Of a DNA stretch of 64,000 bases, positions 9,491 through 21,299 are shown one piece after another (the first letter of the stretch is position 1; every line of letters starts with the position of its first letter). Under the pieces are notes generated by a model, which ran no database searches, had not been told where the DNA came from, and worked only from the letters and a program-made list of their open reading frames with translations. The stretch comes from Cyprinodon diabolis (Eukaryota > Chordata > Actinopteri > Cyprinodontiformes > Cyprinodontidae), in the NCBI GenBank assembly GCA_030533445.1, contig CM060065.1, positions 20,988,974-21,052,973 of the forward strand, read 5' to 3'. Position numbers and translations under genes: made by a program.

Positions 9491-12400
9491 CTGAAAATAT
9501 AAAGATAAGTGCCATTTACCTTTTCTGTTTGAGTCACCCTCACTATGCTCCTGTTCATCTACCAAGAGCATGTAGCACAAATACTGCCCTTTAATTGAAG
9601 ACAGATTACACACAGCTCAATGGGTTGCACTATAAACGTAGTTGCGTAGCTGGAATGATTAAAGTTTGGGGTCGGTTACTGGATTCAAGCAAGTATTTTG
9701 AATGCATTTTACAAAAACATAAATTTTCCCTAAACATAAAAGCTCCTTAGAAAGAAAATAAGTTGGAAAAAGAAGATGCTTCTAGATCCTGACTGGAGAA
9801 TAGAGGTGTTTGTTGGACATAGGCAGAGCCTCTTTGTGCTTCCTTTCAGATTAAAAAGTAGGTGTGAGTTCAAACAAATCCAGAAGGTAGAATGATACAC
9901 AATACATGTATCCAGAAAAAACAGGAAATGCATTAGGGTAAAAATGAAGCTTAAAGTACTAGTTTAACATAAACCAAAAATAAAACACATTTTATTGTTT
10001 CAGGACATGCACCAACATTGCAATCATTTAATGAAGCTGCTCTGAGGTTATGCCACCAGCAAAAGAAGGAATCAGATTTCATAAGTATGGATTCAATTTG
10101 AGTAGAATCCATTCCATTGGCTTTTTGACTAACATGCCTTAAAAGGCATTTTCATAATTGTCAGCACAAAATGTATGATCATAACCAGATTTCAGTCCTA
10201 AAACATCTTGCTACTTTGAAACACCAGAAGCAATACAGCAAAGGATAAAATAGATACTGCAGATGCTGCATGCTTATGTAGATTTACCTTAAGAACCCGT
10301 CCTCTGAACACCGTCTCATGCAAACCAATGGCACTCTGCACAGAATCTCGATCAGAGAACTCGATGTAAGCAAAGCTGTGAGGGACAGGAAGGACACTCG
10401 TTACACATGGAATAGGTCTAGGCTTTTCCACAGATGGAGTACACAGAAAAGGTAGCAGACATAAAAAGGAAATTGTGGCACCCTTTGGGATGGCCGGAAA
10501 ACCGGTCACACAGGATGGTAACTCTGTTTACGGGACCACAGCCATTGAAATGGATCTCCAACTCGTCTGCAGTTGCTCCATAATCTACCTGAAATGTGAT
10601 CAGTTAGTCAGATCAGACATTAAAGCTGAAAAATACCATTGTGTATAGAAAATATGTACGCCTTACATTTCCAACATAAATTGATCTGTTGTCTGCATCT
10701 ATCCTCTCCTCCGGGGTCATACAGTAAAACGGTCCTGTGGTTAAAAAGAAAAAAAAAAAAAAGGAAAACAAGGTGTCTTCAAGTTTAACATGTTTCGTAA
10801 TGATCGCTGAGTTTTAGCAAATAATCCATTTAAAAAGTTGCTCAAAAACACATTTCAGTTACTTTAGAATGGCAAACGGGGAGGGTTGAGGAGATGCACA
10901 GAGGCAGAAAATAGCCACAGGCAGCAAGACAGACACTTCTGGCTCTTTGGAGCTCACTGCTGCGTCTCATTGGGCAGTGATGAGGCACATGTGAACACAG
11001 TTGTGACCACTGTGAGGTGTCCCAGGTGTTAGCCAGATGAGCAAATATGTGGTTACCTCAGCCACCTGGAGGCTGCAAAGCTACACACCTAGTCTAAAGA
11101 GAAAAAGTTACTGCACAGAGAGCCCTGAGAGCACAGTGTGGATTTAGTTGTACGACCGAAAGCTCTATCTATAGATGGACCTTATTCATGACTTGTGGTC
11201 CAATAAATGTATAAGATAAAAATAAAACAATTCAGGTAGAAAAGCACAATAAGAGTACAAGTTACAAAAGTTACAATTAAATAGGATATTTAAGTAGACA
11301 GGAATACCAATGTCTCCAGAGCTTAGACTGGTATCGGATTGCAATACGTTTGGCGTCAGTAAGTGACAATATCACTGCCAGATGCATTTATCCTACAGAT
11401 AAAACTATACATCAACTGTGGTAAAACAGCATACAAGGTATTGACTCTTGCTGTGACAAGCATCTCACTCGCACTAGTCCATCTTAGCCATTTCAAAAGT
11501 ACCTGCAAAGCATCACTATAGGCCACCTGTAGCCTTTGCAGGCTGGATTTTTTTTATATGTAGACCACAGGTGAGCAGTGCACAGAGGTACAATATGCAT
11601 TGAAAAGTTCAACTTTTACCACATCAGTACAAGCATCAATTTTTTACGAGCAAGGGTATTAGCTTGAGCATACAACATTCTGACAGATTCTCTGCGATGA
11701 TGTGCCAAACTGTGTGTCATTTCAGAAACAAGTCTTTCCTACCAGGCCGGGGACTGCTGGTCAGGAGCTGCATCTCCTCTGCGTCACACCTCTCCTCCTC
11801 CTCCTTCAGTTTTTCAGTCTCTTCTTCCATTTCAAGCTCCTGAACCCTGGCCTTGATGGCCATAAGCTCCTGAAATAGGAGATCATGCATTTCAACCACT
11901 GACCACCTTAGCTGAGGATATGCAAGGTAACTATGAATAAAGATAGAGAAATCCAGCAAAAGTACAATTTTCCATGATAGCATTTAATGTTCTTTAAATA
12001 TAATTAAATATAAATAGTTATTCATTCACAGAAATCAAAATGCTAAAACCTTTTGGCTCTCTGCCCAGAGGCTGTGGAAATCCCTGCTTTGTGAATTGGG
12101 TTGTTGGATCACTGCATTTTCAAACATTTTATAAACAAAACCCATTTGGTAAGCAATCATATTAAAGTTTACACTGACATTAGTACTTTAACTTATTGTG
12201 CATCATCCCACTTGTTTTTTATGTGCCTGTGTATGTTTCTGTGAACTGTGATTCTGATTTCTCAAACTTTGTAAAACATTTCTGTAAACAGCTTTCTCAA
12301 TAAGATGACTCATTCAGGAAAAAATATGAACTGATATTTCCACACACTGCTTGCAGAGTCACATTGTTTTTGACTAGAGCTGAATGATTTCACTCAAAAT

Positions 12401-15400
12401 TGCCATTTTTTTAACCAATTTTCAAACTAGGGCTGCAACTAACAATTATTTTGTAAATCAATTAATCATGATTAATCCAATTAATTGTTTCACCCCTAAT
12501 TCCACAGGATTTTATTTTGATTTTTCTTTGCACCCCCCCACATGCATATAAAATGTTTCATTTCAGTGTTTAATTTTTTTCATGACATTGAAAGCTTGGT
12601 GGTCCACAGTCCATGTCCACTCAAATGCATGGATCTTCTTGCCATCTGCACCCCATGGGAGTGGGAGGGGCTGTGTCAAGAGACAGATCATATTGTGGCA
12701 TTATACTCATTTCAGTCAAACTGCTGGTTCAGTACTACACATTTTGTAGAAAATACATCCCTATGAACCTGCAGCTACTTTATCCCGCAATTTCATTGGT
12801 CAGATTACAAATTGCACGTTACTCAGGCTGCTGGAAGAGCACCATCTAACAGTTAGGGAAGTGTGAACTAAATGAACCACTTTATACGTCTGCTCTACAA
12901 TGACCTAAAAGGAAAACAAGCCTAAAAATGGATAACACGCAACACCAAGACTATGCAACTACGTGTTAAGCTGCAGAAGATTTGGCAGCCCAGGACCATC
13001 AACATTCCTTGTTCACTACCCTAAAAGCAAAGCAGGTTTAACAAACTCAAATCCTTAACTCTGAATTGATCTCGCCTTAGGTTGGAAACCCGTTTTTGGC
13101 TTCACAAAGGCTGGTGTGAGTTAGTTTAATCACCTGAGTACAGTAGGTCCACTGAAGGTTGAGTATGTGTAACAAGTATGTAAAGCCATTAATAGAGTCC
13201 CAATTTGAAGAGTCAACATGCCAACAGGTATCAGTAGGTCCCCCATTTCACCCCACTGGAACCTGATTTTGAATATAGTGTTTAAAAGACAGCAACAGTC
13301 CTACACCTGCAAAGGGGAGGGAAATGGCAAGAAGAACGCTGCTTGAGTTTTACATAGATTTATGGCAGGCCGTTTAAAAATGTATTGAAAATTCCTCTCG
13401 TTACATTTGTAGATCAATAAAATAGGATTTTTTCCTGGTCAAAAAAAAAAAAATCCCATTCCTAGACAGAACTGTAACAAATTTTCTAAATTACATGTTT
13501 GCAGCAGAAGCTGAGTTTCAGAAAGTGAAAAACAAAATTGTGCTAGTAGAGTTACGTTTTATATATATGTGGCCATTTTGACATGAATCAGTTTGACTGA
13601 ATATATTTATGATATGTGAAATGTTTATTTCTGATCCAAATAATACAAACTATAACCAGTAACAGTAGGAATATGTAGATCTGACATTAATTTCTAGACA
13701 TCCAGAATGTTTATTCTAGATGTGAAGAATGTCGTTTTGTTTAAAAAGTTCATTTTGAAAAGGAAAACATTGTAGATACTAGAAATACCAAGATAGACAA
13801 ACTAATAAATATCTAAATGGTTTGCCTGTTTTAATCAAGATAACATTCCCAGGGAAATCTACTGGTTTACTGGTTGAATGGTGGTAGATCAATGTATTAT
13901 ATTTAGGTGAAATCTCACGGAAGAGAAGCACACCTGTCAACATTGTTCAAACAGGTAGGACCTATATGACATCTCACTTCATTTTATTTCCATCTTCCAT
14001 TACACAGTAAATAATGATTTATTTTTATTGTTTGCACAAAGCTACGACAGAACTCTGCTGATTAAATCAGGAAATAAAACAACCCGATTGGCTTTAGGGA
14101 GGGCCGAGACGGAGGACAGAGAACTCTAAGTTTATTGAGGAAAACCTGCTCCCGACCAGGTTAACTTTGGGGAGAATGAGACTATGGTAACAGAAACAGA
14201 AGTCAAGGAAACTCTTTGTGAAAAAAAAACTGAGGCTGTGTCCGAAGTCTGCCCTAAACCCTAAATCACGATATGGAGCAAGGACTTCATAGGGAACTCT
14301 GTTAACTGACGGTTAGGACAGATGATCACTACTTTTCGCTCCCTGTTGGTCATGTAACTCCACCTCCCCGCACAATCTTTATTATTTGTTGCAGCCACAA
14401 AAAAAATCCCATGATTCTTTCCTTTAACAGCAAGGAGAGCTCTCGCAGAGTATTCTGGGATACATCTGCTCGTCTAGTGACCATGGATGATCATTACATT
14501 TCAAGTTGCATGGTGGGAAAATTCGAGTCCACTACCTTTTCATCCACTAGACGTTCGCACACTCATTAAATGGCGTAATCACTATATAGTGACCTAATTA
14601 GAGATTAGAGCGGACATTCGGACACACCCTCAATTTCCAACACATTTACCTTTTAAAACTTGTTTTTTTTATAAACCTTTATTATAAATCTAGTGATGCC
14701 ATACAATAGCAGTAAATGCACAAGTAGATTTATATTTTCCATGATTTCTATGCAGATTGTAATCATAAATTTGTGTTGTTTAAAGCTACAAAGTGTGTTC
14801 AGCGTCATCTAATGGTCCGACAGTCATGATACAAAAAAAAAAAAAAAAAAGGCTTCCGCAAACTTTCTTGTCCAAAGATGTAGAGGTTAGTTTACATAGG
14901 TGAGTTTATAAATAGTATTGTATTAGTCTGTATAGGATATAGATTCTATCTAGGCCTGACTTGCAGCAGAAACATTCAAGCTTAATGGCGATCTCTGCGG
15001 TCACTAGATTTTCATTTTGCGCTGATGTAGTGCAAAGATGTCTGGCACCATAAATCCGAGACCCGCTCCTATGTAATTATGAATAGTAGGGATGTCTTGA
15101 TCCAATATCAATATTGGACATCCGTGCGATATTGGCCAAAAATATATATATTTTTTAAATATCGAACGGCATTTTAAATCGCTGATTTTTTCATGCTGAT
15201 AGAAACACTCTGCTTCTGTTGAATTTTCAGTAACTCTTTGGTTAATTTTTCCATGGCTCAGTTTTTTTTCTTACATTTTGTTGTTGACATTTGTTACCTG
15301 TTTTAGTAATACTACTTGATCAAGCCTTTTCTTAACATTCTGCAGAATAAGTAATTATATCCAGTATATTTGTGCTAATATTGAATCGAGTCAACATCGG

Positions 15401-16731
15401 TATCTGCAAATTCTCAAAGCTGCAATATTGGTATTGTATCTGAAATTAAAAGTTGTATGAGGAACCCCCTAATAAATAGCAAGTTCTAAGGCAAGACAAA
15501 AAGATTGAGACTTTATATTCTAGATGATAACATACTTCATTTTTGTCTGTAAATGCCTATAATTATTACACACTGTGGCTTTAAATGGTGCCAAATTCAA
15601 AGGAAAATAAACATAGTAAATATTCACCAATATACCACTGATGAGGTACTCATGTTTCTTAATATGTAAAATGCAATATTATGTTTACTATATAAATTAA
15701 ACTGGCATATAATTCATAAAAAACACAGCATAGAATCGTTGGCTTACAGTGTCAATGAATAAAACAGGGAAAAAAAATACAGGGATATTAGATGAAGTAT
15801 GATGCGGTGCGTTAAATTTCCATTTTTGAAAAAGGGATTTTTCTACCCAGATTATTTTCCAGCTGTTTTCTTCTCTTGTAGAATGAATAGTTCTGATTTT
15901 TGGATGCATGACATTTAGCCATTATAGCCTGGGTTCAGTAATATTTCATATTTTCGGTGTTAGATTTCAATAGAACCCCTATTAAGGGTCAGGACCCACC
16001 ATTGGCTGCATCTCTCTCCTTTCCCCAAACCTACTTAAAGCATATTACTGCAACCTAGAGCTGGAGTAGGGAGGAACAAAATAAATAAAATCAGTGCCTT
16101 ACCCTGGTTTAAATGCAATGCACCTGCACGCAATCTGAAAATTGCATGCACTTAATTCCCCTGTCATAATTTTGACTCAGTTGTTAGTTTAATATGGAGC
16201 ATGATCTTTTAACAGTTTTTTTTTCTTTAGGACTGCATCCACATTTAATCTGCATCATGTCCAATGTGCATCGAATCAGTCATCAGCTGCCCATGTGCTG
16301 GATGGAAGCTGTGCATAATTTTTTGTCTTTATTCCCTTGAAGTTCGTTTTACGTAAACAGTGAGTATTTATATGGGAATCCCTTCAGCTATTTATGCAAA
16401 CATGAAAAAAAAACATTGTTGTGAATAAAATAACGAATATAACCAATATACTAGACAAAAAAAACGTAGCTAATGTTGCGGATAGCCAACACCTGCTTGG
16501 CCTCAGTTAGCCTGCTATCCAGCAGCATGAGGCTAACATGTAGCTTTAATACAAGCCGCTGATAAAAGAACATCTGCGCGTAAAGCGTTTGTATCAGCGC
16601 GTGATAATGATGGCCTGACGGCATCTTTTATGCTGTCTGCATAAAGGCTGATAACTCACCGGGTCCTCGTTGAAATGCTCGCCCATAGGCTCGCCCTGAA
16701 GGTAGCGGTACTCCAGATGATTTTCAGCCAT
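9161..16731 (-). CDS. pabpn1l: Embryonic poly(A)-binding protein 2 (PABPN1-like, nuclear)
   Basis: RNA-binding protein of the PABPN1 family, the oocyte/embryo form (ePABP2), which binds poly(A) tails. Six coding exons: 16660-16731, 11743-11869, 10667-10734, 10482-10588, 10288-10375 and 9161-9490; 792 nt, 263 aa. Residues 1-24 are a short N-terminus without the alanine run or long acidic arm of PABPN1. Residues 25-60 are a Glu/Lys-rich coiled coil ([13 protein letters not shown]). One RRM covers about 83-160, with RNP2 SIYVGN (84-89) and RNP1 KGFAYIEF (124-131). Then come [15 protein letters not shown] and an Arg/Gly/Tyr-rich tail, as in PABPN1. The start is the first ATG that opens this frame. 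The gene is distinguished from pabpn1 by its short N-terminus and its place between trappc2l and cbfa2t3. The donor after exon 4 is poor (GTGCCA). Confidence 0.95.
10288..10375 (-). CDS. pabpn1l: pabpn1l coding exon 5 (RNP1)
   Basis: 88 nt encoding [20 protein letters not shown] then TVFRGRVLK. Acceptor CCTCACAG, donor AAG|GTAAAT, phase 0. Confidence 0.95.
10482..10588 (-). CDS. pabpn1l: pabpn1l coding exon 4 (RRM centre)
   Basis: 107 nt encoding [34 protein letters not shown] plus GG. The next exon begins with C, rebuilding Gly as in PABPN1, so the boundary is fixed by homology even though the donor GG|GTGCCA is weak. Confidence 0.92.
10667..10734 (-). CDS. pabpn1l: pabpn1l coding exon 3 (RNP2)
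   Basis: 68 nt encoding [20 protein letters not shown] then GN, the entry into the RRM. Acceptor ACCACAG, donor GTAAGG. Followed by a 78-nt intron. Confidence 0.94.
10735..11742. other. pabpn1l intron 2
   Basis: Just over 1 kb with no exon-like sequence; I see nothing else in it. Confidence 0.7.
11743..11869 (-). CDS. pabpn1l: pabpn1l coding exon 2 (coiled coil)
   Basis: 127 nt starting [20 protein letters not shown] and ending SSPRP plus one base. It matches the coiled-coil segment of PABPN1 that stimulates poly(A) polymerase. Acceptor TATTTCAG, donor GTAGGA. Confidence 0.92.
12428..12500. repeat. Short fold-back repeat, GGCTGCAACTAAC family
   Basis: Begins TAGGGCTGCAACTAACAATT and ends TTAATTGTTTCACCCCTA, whose reverse complement begins TAGGGGTGAAACAATTAA. 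The ends pair as imperfect inverted repeats. It is an internally deleted relative of the element at 4077-4441. Confidence 0.6.
14232..14631. mobile_element. MITE-like element with about 26-bp inverted ends
   Basis: The left end GAGGCTGTGTCCGAAGTCTG pairs with the right end, which reverse complemented reads GAGGGTGTGTCCGAATGTCC. It contains no coding sequence. A perfect 14-bp palindrome TCACTATATAGTGA lies inside at 14579-14592. The target-site duplication is unclear, so the superfamily is undecided. Confidence 0.7.
15087..15471. mobile_element. hAT-like nonautonomous element (MITE), copy A
   Basis: Ends TAGGGATGTCTTGATC and, inverted, TAGGGGGTTCCTCATAC. It is flanked by ATGAATAG (15079-15086) and ATAAATAG (15472-15479), an 8-bp target-site duplication with one mismatch, as expected for hAT. 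It is related along its length to 43613-43984. Confidence 0.8.
16660..16731 (-). CDS. pabpn1l: pabpn1l coding exon 1
   Basis: 24 codons, [10 protein letters not shown] to FNEDP, ending in phase 0 at GTGAGT. It is separated from exon 2 by a 4.8-kb intron. An almost identical copy of its first 15 codons and leader lies at 20397-20477. Confidence 0.88.
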
Positions 16732-16899
16732 GCTCACTGCTCAGACATATTAGAACCTGCAAAACCAGCTTCAGCTTACCAAGACGCTAACCTAAAGGAA
16801 GACAGCTATGTATTTCATCCGTCAGAAATGGGCTGGGAAGCTAATAGGCATCACCTGTGTTTGAGGCTCGTCATGACGCGCTGGAGGGACACAGTGGAT

Positions 16900-16909
16900 G
16901 TCACGTGAC
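16900..16909. promoter_or_regulatory. Perfect CLEAR/USF palindrome GTCACGTGAC upstream of pabpn1l
   Basis: Ten-base perfect palindrome about 170 bp upstream of the pabpn1l ATG, followed by a GGA-rich run (16916-16965). The region 16732-17000 is the likely promoter; no TATA box is evident. Confidence 0.5.
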
Positions 16910-18281
16910 AGGGATGCAGGAGGAGGAGGAGAAGGAGGATGGAGGCAGGGAGGGAGGAAGGCTTGCTCCCAGGGCCGTATCCATACAGACTGGGGCCCGG
17001 ACAGGCTGGGACTGGTAATCTGTGATACCGAGCATTTGCCCTCCCTGTGACAGTAAATAACACAAGGAGCTCAAGAAGTCATACAATGTTACCTACCTAA
17101 ATGATGCATGCAGAATATATAGCCCTTCCTTGTCATGCACATCCTTGTGACGGTTGGCATATGGTGTAATTTTCTATTTTTCAAACTGTAAAATCCTTGC
17201 AACAAACGAAATTATGATAAAACTAAAAAGCTTTCTTTAAATCAAACTACGATGTTCCTCTTATAGCCAATTTATGTTTGAATATTTAGCAAAAATATGT
17301 TGATGGGGTTTTGCATCTAAAGGCTAAGGTTTCTTACGTGCATTGTTACCAGGTTGGGATGTTTCCCAATCTAGCCGTTTAGGATGGCCGTCTATGGGTA
17401 AAAAAAAATTTTCTTTAGATTAATGGCCTAAGAGATCAATAGACTTTGGTTCAAATTAGGTGAGATTTCGTATATACAGGATGTTTATGAACATTTTTGG
17501 GGCTGGAAAACGTGAGTCAGTGACATCTGACAACCCTGCTGATGTGGTGAGTTGGGACGTTTCGCAGCAGCAGTCACTGTCATGTCCCTGTTAATAACTA
17601 AAGCCAGTAAAACCGTATTACCGGGGCTGTGTCCATAAGTGGGCCGGTGTAGATGAAAAGATGCCAGGGCTGAAAATCATTCCCAGTCTTAGCCTGGGCC
17701 TGGACATGGTAAAATCAGGGAGAAATGTATAATCCCATTGTATTTCACATTTTTAACATGGCTATTTTCTACTCGCTATATAATGTTGAAACCTAATGTC
17801 ACAGAAATGTGCAAATGTATAAATGTCACAGAGTAAATCACAGAGGATAAACAGACGCAAATAAAATTCCAGTTTCTCCCTGCTATTTGTTCAGCTGTGT
17901 CTGCTAGTTCATTAGGTCTCAACAGGTTTTTATGTTGTCAACTTCAGCTAGATTCCTCTATCTTTCATGACAGGCATTAAGGTTTTTCTGTTTCTTAGAG
18001 AAATGCTAATCTTAGTAAAATAGCAATTCTGCTTTCTGATATTTTATACCATTTTCGCTTCAATTTCCCTTTGTTTCTGTCATTTTCAGCATATAGCTCA
18101 CAGTTTAGCGTGCATTATTCACACTGCATTTTTGCAGGTAATGCAACTTTTTTAGTTTTTCTCTATTAACATTCATCCCTGCTGCAACTGGACTCTACAA
18201 TGCGACACTACAACAGCAATAACCTGTGCGATGTATAATGTGCAATTTACTATTTGATACCCTGTGCAATAACCTGTTTCT

Positions 18282-18590
18282 CTATTTTACTTTTTTTGTA
18301 TATATATATATATATATTGAAGTTATGGTGCCATGCAAGTCATAAAATTCAGATAACTGACCGAAGCTGGCAAACACATCATTGGTATAAAGATCGCCAA
18401 CTGTTCTAATGCCTTTTCTGACACAGGTGTGTAGTATACCATCTGCTATAAGTTGGGGAATGCTGGGGTTATCTTCAAGTGGTGTGTTAATCAACAATCG
18501 TATGTTTAGGTTTACTGAAGTGTATAACTGAAGCCATGCATTGTAGGTAGCTAAGATGAAATGATTTGATGTAATTGTACAGAGCAATTT
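18282..18590 (-). pseudogene. L1/Tx1-like LINE ORF2 C-terminal fragment
   Basis: The minus-strand translation contains NPSIPQLIADGI, then RKGIRTVGDLYTNDVFASFG and QLSEFYDL. This resembles the C-terminal part of fish L1/Tx1-type ORF2 proteins (KGI-x-T-x-x-DLY-x-x-x-x-F-x-SF-x-x-L). It is truncated at both ends. CCTGTGCAATAAC motifs on both sides (18222-18272, 18755-18835) suggest insertion into another repeat. Confidence 0.65.
18299..18318. repeat. (TA)n microsatellite
   Basis: About ten TA units directly beside the LINE fragment. Confidence 0.9.
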
Positions 18591-18599
18591 TTTTTTTTA

Positions 18600-19030
18600 C
18601 TGAAGAAAGGCATGATTGCCATTAACATGGATTTCAATTCTTGTTGTTCTATTGAGACCCACCTCACATCGTTGCCATTTGAATAAATCCACATTCATAG
18701 AGTAAGAAACTTGGAAGCTAGGTTTACCTTGTTTCTCCATATTTGACACCCAGTGCAATAACTATATCTATAATTATAAATTTCCATTTATATAAATACC
18801 CATGTAAACACCCTGTGCAATAACCCTGTATAATGACCCTACTATGCTAAAAAACAAAAAAAATCAAAAACAAAAAAAAACGCTATCATATGCGGACACA
18901 TGTTTATACCGTATATATCCCATGCAACTTTCTCTTACTTTGGCACATTCTTCATCTTTGACTATTTGAGCTGATGTAATAAGTAAATTTCTCCACTGTG
19001 AGATCAATAAAGACAATCAATCAATCTATT
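18600..19030 (+). repeat. LINE-type 3' tail
   Basis: Ends with a stretch typical of fish non-LTR elements: TTTCTCCACTGTGAGATCAA, an AATAAAG signal and then a short (CAAT)n tail near 19011-19024. Confidence 0.55.
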
Positions 19031-20020
19031 ACCATATAACCCGCAGAACTTGAAAGTCGACTCAAAGTAGTTGTCTGGTGCACATTTTGTGGAGATAGTT
19101 TGCAGGTTTTTTTATGTTGACGTTGCTTTTTGTATTCGTAGAATGTAGATTTTTTTCGGAACCAGCAGACACTGCTAATTATACATGTAAAAGGTAAAAA
19201 AAATCCTAAAAAGTGTCAATTAAGTATAAACAGGAAAAATCAAATATATGCTAAAATAATTATTAGGAAAAAAATTTCAACAAGGAAGAAAAATGTACAC
19301 ATATATGAACACAGTTTTTAACATCTGTGCAGACGAACAGTATTCAACACTTCATCCAATCCAGTTTGATTTGTTAAACACTTAAAAACAACCACAGCTG
19401 ACCAAAGTGATGTACAGAAAAAATAATTAAATAAATAAATAAATAAGAGATTTAAAAAAAACGGCTTAAACGTGAGTAAAATTAACATTCACACAATTAA
19501 ATAAATAAAATTTGGCGAAAGATAAAAGGAATAAAGGATTAAAAAAAAGGTAAAAAGATAAAAAATAAAATAAAATAAAGCCCACTATCTTAATAGGTGT
19601 TAAAAGCGAAAGAGAAAAGTTGGGTTTTCACAAGGGATTTAAAAACAGTCAACTAACCGGTAAATAAAAATTATTAAATTTTAGATACTATTTACTTTCC
19701 CCAAAAAGTAACTAAATAAGTAACTCAATTACTGCTTTTTTATGATCTAATATCTGGATGACATTTCTGTTATTTGAAGTTTAAATACAGCTGGGGCTTA
19801 ATTATCAAAAGTAGATGTTAGTAAATGAATATTAGATATATTAATAAATTAAATTATTAATGAATAAAAAGGACTGCATATCTGGTCAAATTTATACTAA
19901 TCTACACCATTTTGCGGTGTGTGGTGGGACTAGTGAGCTAAGACACTTAATTGTAATATATCTATGCAGATGTGATTTTAAAATTTATACTAAAATACCA
20001 AAAAACTGTATGTTTTAAAG

Positions 20021-20093
20021 CCTCTCGCCCAAAGACAGCTGGAGATAGGCACCAGCACCCCTCGTGATAATTGTGACAGAAAATGGATGGATG
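20021..20093 (+). mobile_element. SINE 3' tail fragment
   Basis: CCTCTCGCCCAAAGACAGCT, GCACCAGCACCCCTCGTGAT and AAAATGGATGGATGG match the 3' part of the SINE at 7678-8010. The head is missing. Confidence 0.75.
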
Positions 20094-20396
20094 GTTGTTT
20101 TAAAACCTTAAAATTTTATTTGACTCGATCTATTTATTTAGCACCAATTCGCAACACATGTCATTTCAACATAGAAGCACTAATCTACACATAGTTTCTA
20201 TGTTAGACAAGGTAATGATAAACTAGCTCCAGAGGTGGCTCTGTCTAGGAAAGAAATAATTTTATAGACGAGCTCTGAGTTTCATGTCAAAAGGATGAAA
20301 GAGAGCACATGCAGTAAGTCACAGTAAAAGCTGAGACTATGTCTTTGAGAGAAACAGAACTAAACCTAACAAAACAGACCTGGCTCTATCATTTAT

Positions 20397-20477
20397 ATAG
20401 GCTCGCCCTGAAGGTAGCGGTACTCCAGATGATTTTCAGCCATGCTCACTGCTCAGACATATTAGTACCTGCATAAC
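20397..20477 (-). pseudogene. Duplicated start-codon region of pabpn1l
   Basis: 81 bp match 16685-16765 with only two mismatches (20466, 20474), at a fixed offset of 3712 bp in the same orientation. The copy carries the leader, the ATG and 15 codons of exon 1, then reads Ile and a TAA stop. It has no splice donor because the end of exon 1 is absent. It is not a classical retrocopy: no intron junction is spanned and no poly(A) tail is seen. Confidence 0.85.
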
Positions 20478-20856
20478 AACTACCTGTAGACTTAAATATA
20501 TAAGGATGCAGGTAGGAATATGAAGGGGGCAACTTCATCTTTCCTCGTTATGCTCAATATTTACTGTTATTGTTGACTTGTTTTCTTCATGTGACTGTGC
20601 CAAAATCTAACAGCTGATATTTAGAGAAGCAAATTTATGAAGAACGGCAACAGTGAAAAGATGCATTTATATTTCAATATTTTTGTACGTTCAGAAAATC
20701 ATCATAATAAAGCAATAACGTCCATTGAATGAGCTAGTTTATTTTGTTCTGCATTTATTTTCTGTTAATTTTGTGTTTTTGAAATATGTCTGTATATGTC
20801 TTCAAAACTGAATAGGTACTTTTCTTTTTATGTAAATAGGGGAGAGATGAAACAGA

Positions 20857-20990
20857 ATGCCATCCATCAATCCATCTTCTAATACGTTTCACCCCAAGTG
20901 GGGTTGCGAAGGGTGCTGGTCTCCAGCTGTCTACGGAGAGGCGGGGTACACCCTGGACAGGTCGCCAGTCCATCACAGTGAAACAATGCT
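20857..20990 (-). mobile_element. SINE 3' part, inverted
   Basis: The reverse complement of the common fish SINE tail: ATCCATCAATCCATCTTC, then GGTGCTGGTCTCCAGCTGTC and GGGGTACACCCTGGACAGGT. Confidence 0.75.
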
Positions 20991-21299
20991 TGTTTTTTGT
21001 TTGTTTGTTGATTTGGTTCATTTGGTTGTTTTGGTTAGAAATTTGACTACTCAAATCAGATATGTATTGGTGAAATTCCCAAGGAGAAAATTAAAACAGA
21101 GACACACTGAGCTATTTAACAACTAAATCCTAAAACCGGATTTTTTTTAATTTTTAAAACAGCATTAAAACTAGAAAGTGGGTGGGTCCTTTTCAAACAT
21201 AATTTTTCTTGGTCTGTGTTATCCACTGGTCATTCCCCTCTCTGTGTGCTTTTATGAGTGAACATTTCTTCTACTAATAGGCTCACATTGAGAAATTAA

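Larger units (their letters stand above)
11870..16659. other. pabpn1l intron 1, repeat-rich
   Basis: A 4.8-kb intron containing a 73-bp fold-back element (12428-12500), a terminal-inverted-repeat element (14232-14631) and a hAT-like MITE (15087-15471). The rest is AT-rich and unrecognised. Confidence 0.75.

Noticed and set aside
9118..9558. 146-codon minus-strand frame overlapping pabpn1l exon 6
   Set aside because: It is the wrong frame of the same exon; the Arg/Gly-rich tail after [15 protein letters not shown] is in the frame ending at 9161.
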